In this document: piece by piece, positions 1-13,034 of the stretch
How the letters are laid out: the number at the start of each line of letters is the position of its first letter
Position numbering within the stretch: the first letter of the stretch is position 1
Assembly: GCF_022539505.1 (NCBI RefSeq)
Contig: NC_061508.1
Span: 61,823,754-61,887,753, forward strand
Source of the DNA: Lolium rigidum
Lineage: Eukaryota > Streptophyta > Magnoliopsida > Poales > Poaceae
DNA: 64,000 nt
Direction: 5' to 3'
Position numbers and translations under genes: made by a program
Notes under the pieces: generated by a model
Told to the model about the DNA's origin: nothing
Databases searched by the model: none
What the model saw: only the letters and a program-made list of their open reading frames with translations

Positions 1-816
1 CAGGAATGAAGCTCTAAAAATTGGCTAACTGGTTTCTATTAACCAAAGAGTAGGCAGACCATGGAACCAGAAGAACTGGTGGATTAATAACAGTAGCTGT
101 AGGGCAGAAAGCTCTTCATTATCTGGCCTCTTGGCAATGGAGAACCCCACGTTTCTACACAATTTTATGAATATATGTTCTTGCTCGTTGCCTGCAACAG
201 TAAAAGGTAAGCATTACCCATAGATGTCAGATCACTAAAATAAAGGAAAATAGGAAGGTTAGATCAACCACTTCGTTGCACTTGCACCTTCGGGTAAATA
301 TCCGGTTGTCCGATCATGCGCGTGCAACGACAAACCAGAAGAGGATGAACCGAATGATTCTGCTCGTCTTGTGCGCACCATACAGGTCCAAATCGAGACA
401 TCAAATAAAACACACACCCGATCAGGGAAGCACGAGAAGAACAACCAGCAGGAGCCTGTCTGCTATGAAGCAGTATTGGTAGCATTGAGCCATGAGATGG
501 ATGGACTTATGGGGGAACATGAGCGGAGGGGACATTAAAATGTAAAGGGGAGTGGAGCAGTAAATTGGAAGAGGAAGATGAAGTGTATTCAGACCACACA
601 AGATTTGAAGCATCTCTCGGTAAAAAAATAAATTGGTATAGGTCTAGTGGAAAGAAGTTAATAGCTAGTCTGTTTAAAAAGAATAAGTGTGGAAAAACAT
701 GATGACGTGGAAGGATATGATGACGTGGAACGATGTGATTGGTCGAAGATGCTTGCTGATGTGGATGGCTTGCATGTTGGGAGAAATCAACTTAGTGGGT
801 TGCTCCTATTTAGATA
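1..816. other. Left flank without a recognisable gene; helitron 5'-end-like DNA at its right side
   Basis: No reading frame here resembles a known protein. The last 120 bases or so (about 690-816) resemble the stretch at about 2440-2543: both carry a gene-poor run ending in tagtgggttgctc followed by an AT-rich tail. Read on the minus strand this looks like the 5' end of a helitron family, so the flank may be the remains of an older helitron into which the 817-2543 element inserted. The rest is unassigned. Confidence 0.4.
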
Positions 817-2543
817 CTAGATGATACCCCGCGCGTTGCTGCGGAACTTTTTATTACAATTTGTTATATTATTCTGCTAATGATCCTTTCCGGAATAAAC
901 AAATAACTGTGTGCCACCTATGAAATGAAGTTACCATATATTCGTGTAATAAAAAGTAGGTAAGTTATATATAAATGTAAGTCCAAACAAACCTTAGGCA
1001 ATTCCAGTTGTAGGTTGCTTACGAACAGAATACAAAATGGAATACGCATATCGATTCTTACAGAGCGTTGCCTAGCCATCCCATTTTATTGGTATCCAAT
1101 AAGTTATTCCACCTCGCACAGCCATATTATTTTTTCATGCAACCATGTTGATTTCATCAACCAATGAGTGCAGATGTCTCAATCTTTCGTTTTTGTAGTC
1201 TTCACCAGTAAATACTCCATATATGCTCTTTATCAAAAAAATACTCCATATAATCAGAGAGTGGTCACTGGAAGGAAAGCACCGATTCCATCGTCTATAG
1301 TAGATCCGACCTTAACGCTGTTGTTCACCTCCCGCTAGAATATTTCATAGGAGTAGCTAGAAATGTGAATCGTACACTGAGATCAAGTGCAGTTCGGTTT
1401 AGCCCAGCAAATGACTTCCACTAACAAACTGAGATAATCTTAGCGGATGTCCTGGCCAATCATCTGATATCAATCAGAAAGAAAGAAAGAACACCAATTT
1501 AACTTGTTGATCTTAAAATATATATGAGAAATTTGATATCTGCCAGAAAATTGTGATATCGCGGCAGTTTCCAATCTGTACTGAAGGTGACCTTGGAGAT
1601 GTATTCAGCAATATGAAATACCAAAACATGTGAAAAATTAATCCAATCATGCAAATAAAATATAGCAAACTGAGTACCTCCAATGCATGACACCATCGTC
1701 TTCCTAGCTAGAGTGCTTCCCTACTATCGATTAGAAAATATCAGAAAATGAGTACCTCCAATGCATGATGCCATTATCTTCCTAAAGATCTTCCCTAGCT
1801 ACTATCGATGAGAAAATATCTGGAAATGAGTACCTCTAATACATGACACCATCGTCTTCCTAAAGTTCTTCCCTGCCATCGATGAGAAAATATCTGGAGA
1901 AAATTTGATTCACCAATGGCATCTCACAGCAGGAAGGAATTATCCAGACCACCAATGTCTCTTCTCACTCAAAGCAGAGCGTGATGGAGCAGTCGACAAA
2001 CCCATCCAGGCCACAGTGCTGTCCAGGACGCGGTGTTGGTCGTCCATCACATACCGACGCTTCAGACATAGAGCTCTTGAGAAATCCGTCCGGGCAGCGA
2101 GGGCAGGGGATTCACAAATGGAGCTGATAGACTTTTGAGGAGAAACCTGACGGTGTGTATACTCATCTTTGATGTATCCGGTGAGAATGGAGGAGCTTAA
2201 ATTGGGAGAGGATGTCCATCAGATACTATATTAGTGGAGTATAAAAGAAGTCCAACAGCCTGGGTTGGAGTTGCAGTAGTGGAGGAGATGAAGATGAAGG
2301 GATTTACTCCCGAATGTGAACAGAAAAATAAATTAAACGTTGAATAATTAATTGAGGAGATGCTTAGGATTGCTGTAGAATATGAACAGACAATATAAAT
2401 ACAACGGGACTTGTTTGTGGCTGAGGTGGCATAATTGAAGACACGTGGTAGATTAGGATTGCTTAGAGATGCTTGATGAGGTGGACATCTTGCATGTTAA
2501 GAGAAATACCAATAGTGGGTTGCTCTAATTTAAATATTATAGA
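817..2543 (-). mobile_element. Candidate non-autonomous Helitron
   Basis: Read on the minus strand, the segment starts with TC (complement of GA at 2542-2543) and ends with CTAG (817-820). Just inside the 3' end is a short GC hairpin (stem CCGC/GCGG) about 12 bases before CTAG, as expected for Helitron 3' ends. The flanking bases are A at 816 and T at 2544, the usual A/T insertion site. No Rep/helicase gene is present, so it would be non-autonomous. The boundaries rest on motifs only, since no empty site is available in the window. A three-unit tandem repeat lies inside at 1672-1905. Confidence 0.5.
1672..1905. repeat. 78-bp tandem repeat, three units
   Basis: Units begin at 1672, 1750 and 1828 with gagtacctc followed by a shared core containing atgacaccatcgtcttcct and ending near atcgatgagaaaatatc. 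They are diverged by substitutions and small indels. No coding function is apparent. Confidence 0.75.
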
Positions 2544-3677
2544 TTATAGATATAATAATAACATTCTCATATTCTAACTCATAAGTCAACAAAAGTAGAC
2601 GTGCCACATAAGAAATTTACAATAAACGGGAAGGGTATGTGCATACCTGCGGATACGAGGATATATCTGTGCCCTACCCATGATTTAATGGGTAGTATAC
2701 GGGTACTACCATGGGTATAAAAGTTTATCCATACCCTTCCCATGCGGGTACGGTACTCGCGGGTACTCATACCCGTGGGTTAAATTTCCATTCTTATTCC
2801 TAGTTTGAGGAATCATATGTGTCTTCCAACATGCTGCGCCATAATTCCATTTCACAATCTTGTGAGCATTATTCATATTATTTCCTGTGAGTTTGATTAT
2901 CTATGTTTCACGAAATGCATGTTGTTTAATTGTAACATTCTAAAATTTTAAAATTTCAAACTTCATGCATTGCATTCATAAGCATCATGACACCATTGCA
3001 TTTATAGGTTAAATCCAAATTTAAATTCATTTCAAACCCCAAAACCAAAATGGCACTAATAGCCACATAGGCGTGTATGCCAAATATTGTTTTATAAAAG
3101 ATTTTATTTCATTTCAAAAGTGGTTTAAAAGTGATGGCCTTTTCACAAGGAATCCATCGATATCTCATTTATATTTTTCTGATTAATTTTGATGCCCCAA
3201 ATATGTTTTCAAATGAAAGAGAGAAATAGAAAAGAAATAAAAAAAGAGAAAGGGTTTTATGCTTGCTATGCAATCCCAGTAGTCTAGCAACCCCTACTTG
3301 TCACCATTAAATTTAGTTGTTGCTCAAATATGCTATGAAATGATTTTGTTAGTGAGTTATGGAAAAACAACTAAGTTTAATGAACTACCTGGGTGGAATT
3401 GGTATTGCTTGTTCATGTTGAGTGGTTACAACGGAGTCATGTCTATGGCGGTCGTGTGTATCACACTTGTGGATGGTCACCCAGGAACAAAGAGATTGTA
3501 GACAACCTTACTCATTAGCTACCGTACAGCCACATGCTAATATGGGCTCTGGCTTGATGGAGTATGTTGTGTGAACCCGGATCCTACGTGACAGATGATG
3601 TAGGGGTATGTAGGTTGGTACGGGTCCGTAGAGAATGGTCTGGGGGATCACTTCGGAAAAGTCTTGTCCTAGTCAAC
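2544..3677. other. Gene-free AT-rich stretch
   Basis: No protein-like frame was recognised. At about 2630-2790 there is a cluster of gggta/taccc motifs in both orientations (for example acccatgat...gggtac and cgcgggtact), which resembles the interior of small DNA transposons, but no terminal inverted repeats could be fixed. The last part, 3480-3677, looks like retrotransposon-flanking sequence and ends in TCAAC directly before the LTR at 3678. Confidence 0.35.
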
Positions 3678-4788
3678 TGATGCGTGTAGTTGACACGTCC
3701 GTTGGGAACCCCAAGAGAAAGGTGTGATGCGCACAGCGGCAAGTTTCCCTCAGTAAGAAACCAAGGTTTAATCGAACCAGTAGGAGTCAAGAAGCACGTT
3801 GAAGGTTGATGGCGGCGGGATGTAGTGCGGCGCAACACCGGAGATTCCGGCGCCAACGTGGAACCTGCACAACACAACCAAAGTACTTTGCCCCAACGAA
3901 ACAGATGAGGTTGTCAATCTCACCGGCTTGCTGTAACAAAGGATTAACCGTATTGTGTGGAAGATGATTGTTTGCGAGATAAAACGATAAAACAAGTATT
4001 GCAGCAGATTTGTATTTCAGTATTAAAAGAATGGACCGGGGTCCACGAGTTCACTAGAGGTGTCTCTCCCATAAGATAAAAGCATGTTGGGTGAAAAAAT
4101 TACGGTCGGGCAATTGACAAATAGAGAGGGCATAACAATGCACATACATGACATGATAAGTATAGTGAGATTTAATTGGGCATTACGACAAAGTACATAG
4201 ACCGCCATCCAACTGCATCTATGCCTAAAAAGTCCACCTTCAGGTTATCATCCGAACCCCCTCCAGTATTAAGTTGCTAACAACAGACAATTGCATTAAG
4301 TAGGGTGCCGGAGGAGATCTCCAGAATCCCCCGAGATGGGATCGGCGGCGGCGGCGTCTCAGTAAGGTTTTCCGTATCGTGGTTTTTCGCATCAGGGGTT
4401 TCGCGACGGAGGCTTTAAGTAGGCGGAAGGGCGAGTCGGGGCACGACGAGGGGCCCACACCATAGGGCGGCGCGGGCCCCCCTTGGCGCGCGCCGCCATG
4501 TGGTGTCGCCACCTCGTGGCCCCACTTCGTATGTTCTTCGGTCTTCGGAAGCTCCGTGGAAAAATAGGCCCCTGGGTCTTCGTTTCGTCCAATTCCGAGA
4601 ATATTTCGTTACTAGGATTTCGAAACCAAAAACAGCGAGAAAACGAGAGCTGGCACTTCGAGCATCTTGTTAATAGGTTAGTTCCGGAAAATGCACGAAT
4701 ATGACATAAAGTGTGCATAAAACATGTAGGTATCATCAATAATATGGCATAGAACATAAGAAATTATCGATACGTCGGAGACGTATCA
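3678..4788 (-). repeat. 3' LTR of the left Gypsy element
   Basis: The 1111-bp LTR starts TGATGCGTGTAG on the plus strand and ends GACGTATCA. On the minus strand it therefore reads TGATACGTC to CGCATCA, a TG/CA boundary. The five bases before it are TCAAC, which would be one copy of the target duplication. The partner LTR is not visible, so the duplication cannot be verified. Confidence 0.75.
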
Positions 4789-7379
4789 AGCATCCCCAAG
4801 CTTAGTTCTGCTCGTCCCGAGCGGGTAAAACGATAACAAAGATAATTTCTGAAGTGATATGCCATCATAACCTTGATCATACTATTTGTAAACATATGTA
4901 GTGGATGCATCGATCAAAACAATGGTAATGACATGAGTAAACAAGTGAATCATAAAGCAAAGACTTTTCATGAATAGTACTTCAAGACAAGTATTAATAA
5001 GTCTTGCATAAGAGTTAACTCATAAAGCAATAAATCAAAGTAAAGGTATTGAAGCAACACAAAGGAAGATTAAGTTTCAGCGGTTGCTTTCAACTTGTAA
5101 CATGTATACCTCATAGATAATTGTCAACATAGAGTAATATAACAAGTGCAATATGCAAGTATGTAGGAATCAATGCACAGTTAATCACAAGTGTTTGCTT
5201 CTTGAGGTGGAGAGAGATAGGTGAACTGACTCAACATAAAAGTAAAAAGAATGGTCCTTCAAAGAGGAAAGCATCGATTGCTATATTTGTGCTAGAGCTT
5301 TTATTTTGAAAACATGAAACAATTTTGTCAACGGTAGTAATAAAGCATATGAGTTATGTACATTATATCTTACAAGTTGCAAGTCTCATGCATAGTATAC
5401 TAATAGTGCCCGCACCTTGTCCTAATTAACTTGGACTACCGGATCTTTGCAATGCACATGTTTTGACCAAGTGTCACAATGGGGTACCTCCATGCCGCTC
5501 GTACAAAGGTCTAAGGAGAAAGCTCGCATTTTGGATTTCTCGCTTTTGATTATTCTCAACTTAGACATCCATACCGGGACAACATGGACAACAGATAATG
5601 GACTCCTCTTTAATGCATAAGCATGTGGCAACAATTATTATTCTCATATGAGATTGAGGATATATGTCCAAGCTGAAACTTCCACCATGAATCATGGCTT
5701 TAGTTAGCGGCCCAAAGTTCTTCTCTAACAATATGCATGCTCCAACCATGAAGGTGGTAGATCTCTCTTGCTTCGGACAAGACGGACATGCATAGCAACT
5801 CACATGATATCCAACAAAGAATAGTTGATGGCGTCCCCAGAAACATGGTTATCGCACAACAAGCAACTTAATAAGAGATAAAGTGCATAAGTACATATTC
5901 AATACCACAATAGTTTTTAAGCTATTTGTCCCATGAGCTATATATTGCAAAGGTGAATGATGGAATTTTAAAGGTAGCACTCAAGCAATTTACTTTGGAA
6001 TGGCGGATAAATACCATGTAGTAGGTAGGTATGGTGGACACAAATGGCATAGTGGTTGGCTCAAGGATTTTGGATGCATGAGAAGTATTCCCTCTCGATA
6101 CAAGGTTTAGGCTAGCAAGGTTATTTGAAACAAACACAAGGACGAACGGTGCAGCAAAACTCACATAAAAGACATATTGTAAACATTATAAGACTCTACA
6201 CCGTCTTCCTTGTTGTTCAAAACTCAATACTAGATATTATCTAGACTCTAGAGAAACCAAATATGCAAACCAAATTAGCAAGCTCTAAGTATTTCATCAT
6301 TAATGGGTGCAAAGTATATGATGCAAGAGCTTAAACATGAGCACAACAATTGCCAAGTATCAAATTATCCAAGACATTTTAGAGTTACTACATGTAGCAT
6401 TTTCCAATTCCAACCATATAACAATTTAACGAAGATGAAACTTCACCATGAATACTATGAGTAGAGTCTAAGGACATATTTGTCCATATGCTACAGCGGG
6501 GCGTGTCTCTCTCCCATAAAGTGAATGCTAGGATCCATTTTATTCAAACAAAACAAAAACAAAAACAAACCTACGCTCCAAGCAAAGTACATAAGATGTG
6601 ACGGAATAAAAATATAGTTTCAGGGGAGGAACCTGATAATGTTGTCGATGAAGAAGGGGATGCCTTGGGCATCCCCAAGCTTAGACGCTTGAGTCTTCTT
6701 AGAATATGCGAGGGTGAACCACCGGGGCATCCCCAAGCTTAGAGCTTTCACTCTCCTTGATCATATTGCATCATACTCCTCTCTTGATCCTTGAAAACTT
6801 CCTCCACACCAAACTCGAAACAACTCATTAGAGAGTTAGTGCATAATAAAAATTCACATGTTCAGAGGTGACACAATCATTCTTAACACTTCTGGACATT
6901 GCATAAAGCTACTTGGACATTAATGGATCAAAGAAATTCATCCAACATAGCAAAAGAGGCAATGCGAAATAAAAGACAGAATCTGTCAAAAACAGAACAG
7001 TCCGTAAAGATGGATTTTATTAGTCCACCAGACTTGCTCAAACGAAAATGCTCAAATTGAATGAAAGTTGCGTACATATCCGAGGATCATGCTCGTAAAT
7101 TGGCTTAATTTTCTGAGCTACCTACGGGGAGATAGACCCGAGATTCATGACAGCAAGGAAATGCTGGAACTGCGCAGTAATCCAAATCTAGTACTTACTT
7201 TTCTATCAAAGACTTTACTTGGCACAACAAAACATAAAACTAAGATAAGGAGAGGTTGCTACAGTAGTAAACAACTTCCAAGACACAAATATAAAACAAA
7301 AATACTGTAGTAAAAACATGGGTTGTCTCCCATAAGCGCTTTTCTTTAACGCCTTTCAGCTAGGCGCAGAAAGTGTATC

Positions 7380-7616
7380 TCAAGTATTATCGAAGGGTGG
7401 TGCACCTACAGCGGGGTTTGGAGTTTTCTTAACCATGCATAGTATATTGGATACATAAGTTTCAGCGTCTCCCTTTTCATTAGTCTTGGGCTTGCTACTC
7501 TCATCGAACAAATTTTCGGGAACAAGCCAAGCATAGTTATGTTCTAGTGCATCATTCATAGCTAGGAGTTTGCATGGTATTGGTGCTTTGATCTCCCCAC
7601 CATCATTAATATTATT
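7380..7616 (-). pseudogene. C-terminal tail of a retrotransposon ORF, truncated by the gap
   Basis: An open frame of about 78 codons lies on the minus strand, entering from the N run at 7617 and stopping at 7380. It is hydrophilic and ends with PPFDNT. No known domain can be named. Its position inside the left Gypsy element, on the same strand, suggests the end of that element's internal ORF. Because the upstream part is in the gap, it cannot be decided whether the gene is intact. The frame appears to continue through the N run, but that continuation is meaningless. Confidence 0.35.
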
Positions 7617-7716
7617 NNNNNNNNNNNNNNNNNNNNNNNNNNNNNNNNNNNNNNNNNNNNNNNNNNNNNNNNNNNNNNNNNNNNNNNNNNNNNNNNNNNN
7701 NNNNNNNNNNNNNNNN
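7617..7716. other. Assembly gap of 100 N
   Basis: Exactly 100 N, a common placeholder size for a gap of unknown length. The sequence changes from Gypsy-type DNA to CACTA-type DNA across it, so the missing part should hold the 3' end of the CACTA element and more of the left Gypsy element. The true distance is unknown. Confidence 0.98.
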
Positions 7717-10700
7717 AGAAGAATGGTGTTGCTCTCTTTGTGCATGAGCATGAAGTTACGGAGGTACCGCACCGCCTTGGTCCGTGTCCTTGGGCTGTCA
7801 CTGGAGCTGGCTATCGCGCATGTAGTAGGGATCCACTACCGCGATGTGGCGGGGTCTCTCTCTGTTGATCTTCATCGAAGATTGATCGCGTATAGGCGGA
7901 CCAAGTTATAGTCGAGCCGTTTCGAGTGAAATAGATTGAAGACGTCCTCGAACGCTATGAAGAAGATATCCGCGGGGTCTTCATTGACGAAGTTCTGGTT
8001 GGACGGCACCTTGACCGAGAACACTGGGTAATTTGGATCCTTTTCTTTAAGAAGGACGCTCTCTTGATAATGAATAGAGTGCTGCAAAGGGAGCATTTGT
8101 CCACTTGCGAGGTGTTCCATGTCCGGAGGCGGTATAGGTTTACCGGCTTCATGACACGGGGCAAGCCATCCGGTGTAGGTGGTACCATGTCGTCGGCCCG
8201 GATCCTCTTAGGAAGCGGGCTGGCTCGAAGATGCGCCCTTCTTGGCACCTCTCTTCCTTCCCTTCTTCACTTGACCTACGGGGGTGCTTGTGGTGCTGAT
8301 GGTGGTGCTTCGGGTGCTGGTGGTGCTTCGAGGTTGTTGGGGTTGATTTGGGTGGATCCCAGATGATCGTCTTACGCGGCGTGTTAGGGCTGAAAACGGT
8401 AGCGAGGCTTGACTTGAGCTGGATTGCCGGCCTCCGGAGGAGTGTCTTGAGAAAGACCCGTGAAGACCGATGGCTGCTGTCGTGACCTGTGGGGGACGAC
8501 TAAGTTGATCGCCGTGTGTGCGGAAGGCTTGTTCATCCATAGGAGGCATGTACATATCTTGGCTGCGGGCGCCGGTGTTGATGTAGGCATCGATGTCATC
8601 ATCATCATCTACATCGTTGCCATCAAGTGGCGCCATGTCCTGGACCTTAGGTGGTGGCGGTTGCGATGCCGCCGCTTGGCGTGCCGTGCGTCTAGTAGGC
8701 GGTCGTTGCGGTAGCGCTCCCAACAACTGTTTGTGGCGTGCGGTGGTGACGGCGATCGTCGGTTCCTTCCGGGTGGCGGCGGCGACCGTCGGTTCCTTCG
8801 GGGTAGTGGGGGCGGCGACCGCCGTTTCCTTAAGGGTGTCGTCGGCGTTGGCGATCTTGGGCCGGATGATAGGGAAGGTGGCGCCGGTGCTTCTCTTACA
8901 ACTCGGAAGACCCCCCCCGGACGAATGCGGTTCTTCGGCCATTTCATAAGCCATGAGGTGCAATCCCCAAGGGGCAAAACCTCGCCTTCTTCGTGCCGGA
9001 GGTTGAAAGGGGGGATGGCGTAGCGGTACTCCGGCACTACCATTACCAACTTGACCTTCGCCACGTCTTCCGTCAATGTAGCGCCGTGCATAACGCGGGA
9101 AGCCATGACATAGCCGCTAGCAACTTCCACCAACTTGCCGCCGGGCTCCACCGTTTGCGAAGTATGCATTGTTCATCCTGAGTCGGGGCGCCATGTTGGG
9201 CATCGTGAGATGGTGGTCACGAAAGGCATATATAGTTAAAGAAGATGACGCGAAGGAGTAACTAATGAGTTTACCTCCTTGATGGCGTCGATCTCGGCTC
9301 TTGTCGATACAAGGGCGGCGGTTGGGGGCGTCGATGCGACCGGTTGGAGCTGCGGCGGCGGTTGGAGCTGCGGCGGCGTACGGGTGGAGCCCCGACGCCG
9401 GCGTCGGGTGGAGCGGCACCGTCGGCGACACGTGGAAGCTTGAGTTGCTGCCGCTAATGCTGGGCACATGTATCGGCCCCACTTGACCTCCCGCATTCCA
9501 AGCGGCTAACCCCTCCATCAACCCGGGGGGATGATCTGCCGGATCTTCTCGTCCAATAACTTGTTCATCATCTCCGTGTTCTCCACGGGCTTTTCGGCCA
9601 CCAGCTTCTCTAGTGACTCCACCTTCTTCTTCGGCTCCCGAACCTCGGATTTATCCTTAGCCGATGACCTCCTCTCCAGCTTTCTCGTCTTGGCATCCGA
9701 TCCGTAGTACTCGGATAGCTTCATACTTGTGCCAAAGCCGGACACACGGCCACCCGACGTCGGTGGCTTGTGCGGCTCCCTCTCCTTGTACTTGTTCATC
9801 GCCCTGTTGAAAGGCGTGTCCCACGGTTCCGTCGACCCACGGGACGACGGGCCAGCCTTCGTCAACTCTTCATCCTTTAGACAAAGGAACTTATGGTTAG
9901 CCCATTTGGCTTCATTGCCTAATAAGATGAGCGAAATAATATAGAACTATCCTTACCAGGTACTTCTCGAAATCCCTCACGTCTTCGTGATCCGTAATAA
10001 ATTCCCCCGTCTTCCGAGTCTAAGTAGTAGCGGGACCAGGACAAAGTTCCTAGCTTTGTTCATCCTGGATTTTGTGCCGGGGGTTTTCTTTCCCCGGACG
10101 TACCATCTCGGCATCCTCCTTGTCCCAAGTGGGCTGTTTTCCTCGGTAACCGCCGCTTCCGCAATGGTGGGTCCCTAAGTTCAAATCCCGCATTTTCTTC
10201 CCCCGGGCGGTCCATTTTTTAACGGCGTCACTGCGTAAGTAAGACTTGAATGCATTAAAGTCTTCTAAGGAGAGCGACGGGTCTTTGCTACTTATCCTCT
10301 CCCAGCTTTCACCGGCCTCGATCTTTCCCTTCAGCCGGTTCTTCCAGCTGCTCAAGGCGGTGCTCATCTTCGTGAACGTGTATCGTTGGTGAAGCTTCTG
10401 GAGGAGGGATTGGGCGATAGCCTCGTTCTCCTTGCTTATGAGGTCCTGAGTTAGGATCGGCACGGTTTCACGGACGATGCACCCTAGTTGCATGCCGTAC
10501 CCTTTGGCAACCCACGAAGGCTCCAAGGGTAGGCCACTTTCGGAGACTACGCGTGAAATGATCGGTGACGTTGGCGAGCACTTGCGGCCTCCGATCCCTC
10601 CTTGGCCTCCTCGCCGTCCTCTTCTTCTTACCCTCACGAGGGTTGCCGCCGCTATCACCTTCCGTGCGGTTGGCCGCGTTCTCTTCACCGGCCGTCTCTT

Positions 10701-10943
10701 CACCGGTACGGGCGGCGTCGTCCCAGGTATCGTCATCGTCGCCGGTGTCGGCGGCGGCCCCCGGCCCTCTCCCTCGGAGGCGGTGTCCCGGCCCTCTCCC
10801 TCGGAGGCGGCGTCCCGGCCCTCTTCCTCATCGTCGGGCGACTCGGCGGCGGCCTTCGGGGCTGCTCGTAGCCCTCCCGAAGTCCTTGTTGGCCTCTCTC
10901 GCTTCTTCGTTCGGCTCCTGGGCTTAGAAGTGTTGCCCGACAT
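7717..10943 (-). pseudogene. CACTA second ORF (TNPA-like region plus Ulp1/C48 peptidase-like region), degraded
   Basis: Three blocks appear in order on the minus strand. The first (10943 to about 10050) has a basic, low-complexity N terminus starting MSGNTSKP, followed by a conserved block with SSWKNRLKGKIE, SYLRSDAVKKWT and LGSGGYRGK-like residues (here CGSGGYRGK), familiar from the second gene of grass CACTA elements. The second (9865-9518) contains a lysine/glutamate-rich coiled-coil segment. The third (9169 to 7717) has GATL and LGDCTSWLMKWP, a Ser/Thr/Pro-rich spacer, then ADIFFIAFEDVFNLFHSKRL and a downstream YYMRDS, AVRYLRNFML block, as in the N-terminal half of Ulp1-like C48 peptidase regions carried by grass CACTA elements. 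The catalytic His/Asp/Cys part would lie in the gap. Frameshifts and stops separate the blocks, although some breaks may be introns. It is not a functional peptidase gene as seen. Confidence 0.6.
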
Positions 10944-13034
10944 GTTTATTTGCACTTCATTAAAAAGAGGCAACAAGTTAGTACAAAAGTCAACCGAGAA
11001 AATTCGGCATGACTTTTGCTAATTTTTCTACGTAGGAGTGCCCATTTCTCAACCGAAACGGAAGTTAATCAACGCTTCGGGAGAAATGGGCAACTCAATG
11101 AAATCCCTGCAAAAATATCCACCATATACACCATATATCCACCATATCCACCATATACACCATATATCCACCATATCCACCATAAACCAGAAAACCTGGA
11201 CATATATTCGTTGGACATATATAGTTCCTATTTTTTTAACACTGGAGCACTACAACAAATTAACCTGAAGCATCTACAATACATCAAACAAAACCTGGTG
11301 CATCAATACGGTGGCATTATTAACCTAGAGCATCAATACAACAAATATTATTAACACTGGAGCATCTACAACAAATTAACCTGGAGAATCTACAATACAT
11401 CAAACAAAACCTGGAGCAATCACACTGGAGCACTACAACAAACCTGGAGCATCTTTTTAACCAAGCTGTTAGCATATTTAGTGCAGCCAAGGCGATAGCT
11501 AATGACTTAGAAAAATGACTTCAATAGTAGGCAGTAGCATTTCATTGAAAATCAACTAGGCGGTATCATTTCATGATTAGCTTGTTCATTTTTTCATTTG
11601 TATTAAAAAACCTAACAAATCCTAGCTAGCGGTAGCAATAAAGAACATCAACATATAAAATTCCGAGAGATAATTAAATAGCAGAAGCTTGAGCATCATA
11701 TGGAAATGCTAGTGTCTTCAAATGAAAATGCTATTACTCATAATTACTTAAATTTTTGGTAGATAATTACTTAAATTTAAAAAGGCGGTATATGCTTCTT
11801 CCAACGCTAGAGTAGCTACTGCCAACATGTGAGCATGAGCATCATTTACGGACGAGAGAAACAACAACAACATTAGCTTGTTCATTTTTATTTTTATTCC
11901 CAAATAGTAGGTTGTAGCTTGTTCATTCAAATAGTAGGCGGTAGCTTTTTTATCTCTAAATTCAAACAGCGACATTTCATGTACTAGTAGCATTATTATC
12001 TTGAAACCCCAAGCGATAATGGTATATCATGACATGTGACCGAGTAGCTACTGCCAACATATTCATGAAAGCATCATCCAATGCATTATTTGGGGGAAGC
12101 AAAATTGGGCTGCTATAGGATCATAGGCATTCATAGGTTTGGGAAGTGGCCCCTAGCATCACCAAGCTATTAAACCACAACCAAAGCATCAATCATCATA
12201 ATCTACTAAGATTCAGATTATAATGGATATTTACCAACAATTACTTGGCATCAGGCCATTCATTCTATGCAAACAAATTGAATCATTATGAATACATAGT
12301 TCATCAATAAATAGTTCCGGTAATTCATACTGACTCTCATGTTAACCCTCTTTTAAACATTTTCAAAATTCTTATCATCTGTCTAAATCAAAATTCATAC
12401 TTGACCATCAAATTTCTATTTGACTAACACATCAAAATTCATAAATTGAATGTCCACATAAGCTATAGCAGCACTACATCAAAATTCATACTTGACCATC
12501 AAAATTCTATTTGACTATATGTATATGCAACATTGTCAATTGCTCAATCAAAATTAACTACATCACCGGCAAGAAATTAAGCAAATTGAGAACCAAATTG
12601 AGAGGCATAGGGGAGAGGGAGGGAGGCATAGGGGAGAGGGAGGGGCCGGGGCACGGGGGAGAGGGAGGGAGGCACAAGGGAGAGGGAGGGAGGCACAGGG
12701 GAGAGGGAGGGATCTCACCGACGGCGGCGCTAGGCGGTGATGGCGAGCGCAGGCGATGGTCCTCCTCCTCCTCCTCCTCCTGCTGCTCGCGGCGCGGGCG
12801 GGGTGGTCCTCCTCCTCCTGCTCGCGGCGTGGGCGGGGTGGTCCTCCTCCTCCTGCTCGCGGCGTGGGCGGGGTGGTCCTCCTCCTCCTCCTCTTCCTCC
12901 TGCTCGGTGGTGCTAGGCGGCGGTGGCGAGTGCTAGGCGGCGGTGGAAGCTAGGGTTCGTCACGCGGATACGAATGGGGAAGAGAGAGATGGGGGAAGAG
13001 CGAACCGCTCATTTCACCAAGTCGATAAGTGTAC
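10944..13034. other. CACTA internal spacer, low-complexity, no gene
   Basis: This separates the two CACTA genes. It holds a short tandem array of ccaccatat/acaccatat units (about 11118-11185, 29-bp period), a degenerate array of acctggagcat-type units (about 11240-11460), an AT-rich stretch (11460-12600), a gagagggagggaggca minisatellite (about 12600-12715), and a GC-rich (tcctcc)n-type stretch with two ggcgtgggcggggtggtcc units (about 12756-12950). The frames open here are products of low complexity. It may contain the promoter and 5' untranslated exon of the second ORF. Confidence 0.5.

Larger units (their letters stand above)
3678..7616 (-). mobile_element. Athila-like Gypsy retrotransposon, 3' part, cut by the assembly gap
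   Basis: The element runs on the minus strand. Its 3' LTR is at 3678-4788, bounded by TG and CA. Just inside is a purine-rich tract (on the minus strand CTTGGGGATG), as expected for a polypurine tract. The internal part, 4789-7379, is largely non-coding. A reading-frame tail begins near 7380 and enters the gap. The stretch around 7020-7150 is the reverse complement of DNA at about 63040-63150 in the plus-strand Gypsy element, so both belong to related families. No reverse transcriptase or integrase is visible, and the 5' LTR is not in the window. Confidence 0.75.

Noticed and set aside
7380..7911. Open frames running through the N block
   Set aside because: The frame across 7617-7716 is a product of unknown bases. 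The two sides belong to different elements (Gypsy and CACTA).
8460..9023. Plus-strand ORFs opposite the CACTA second ORF
   Set aside because: These are shadows of the minus-strand Ser/Thr/Pro/Ala-rich coding region, which has the family motifs.
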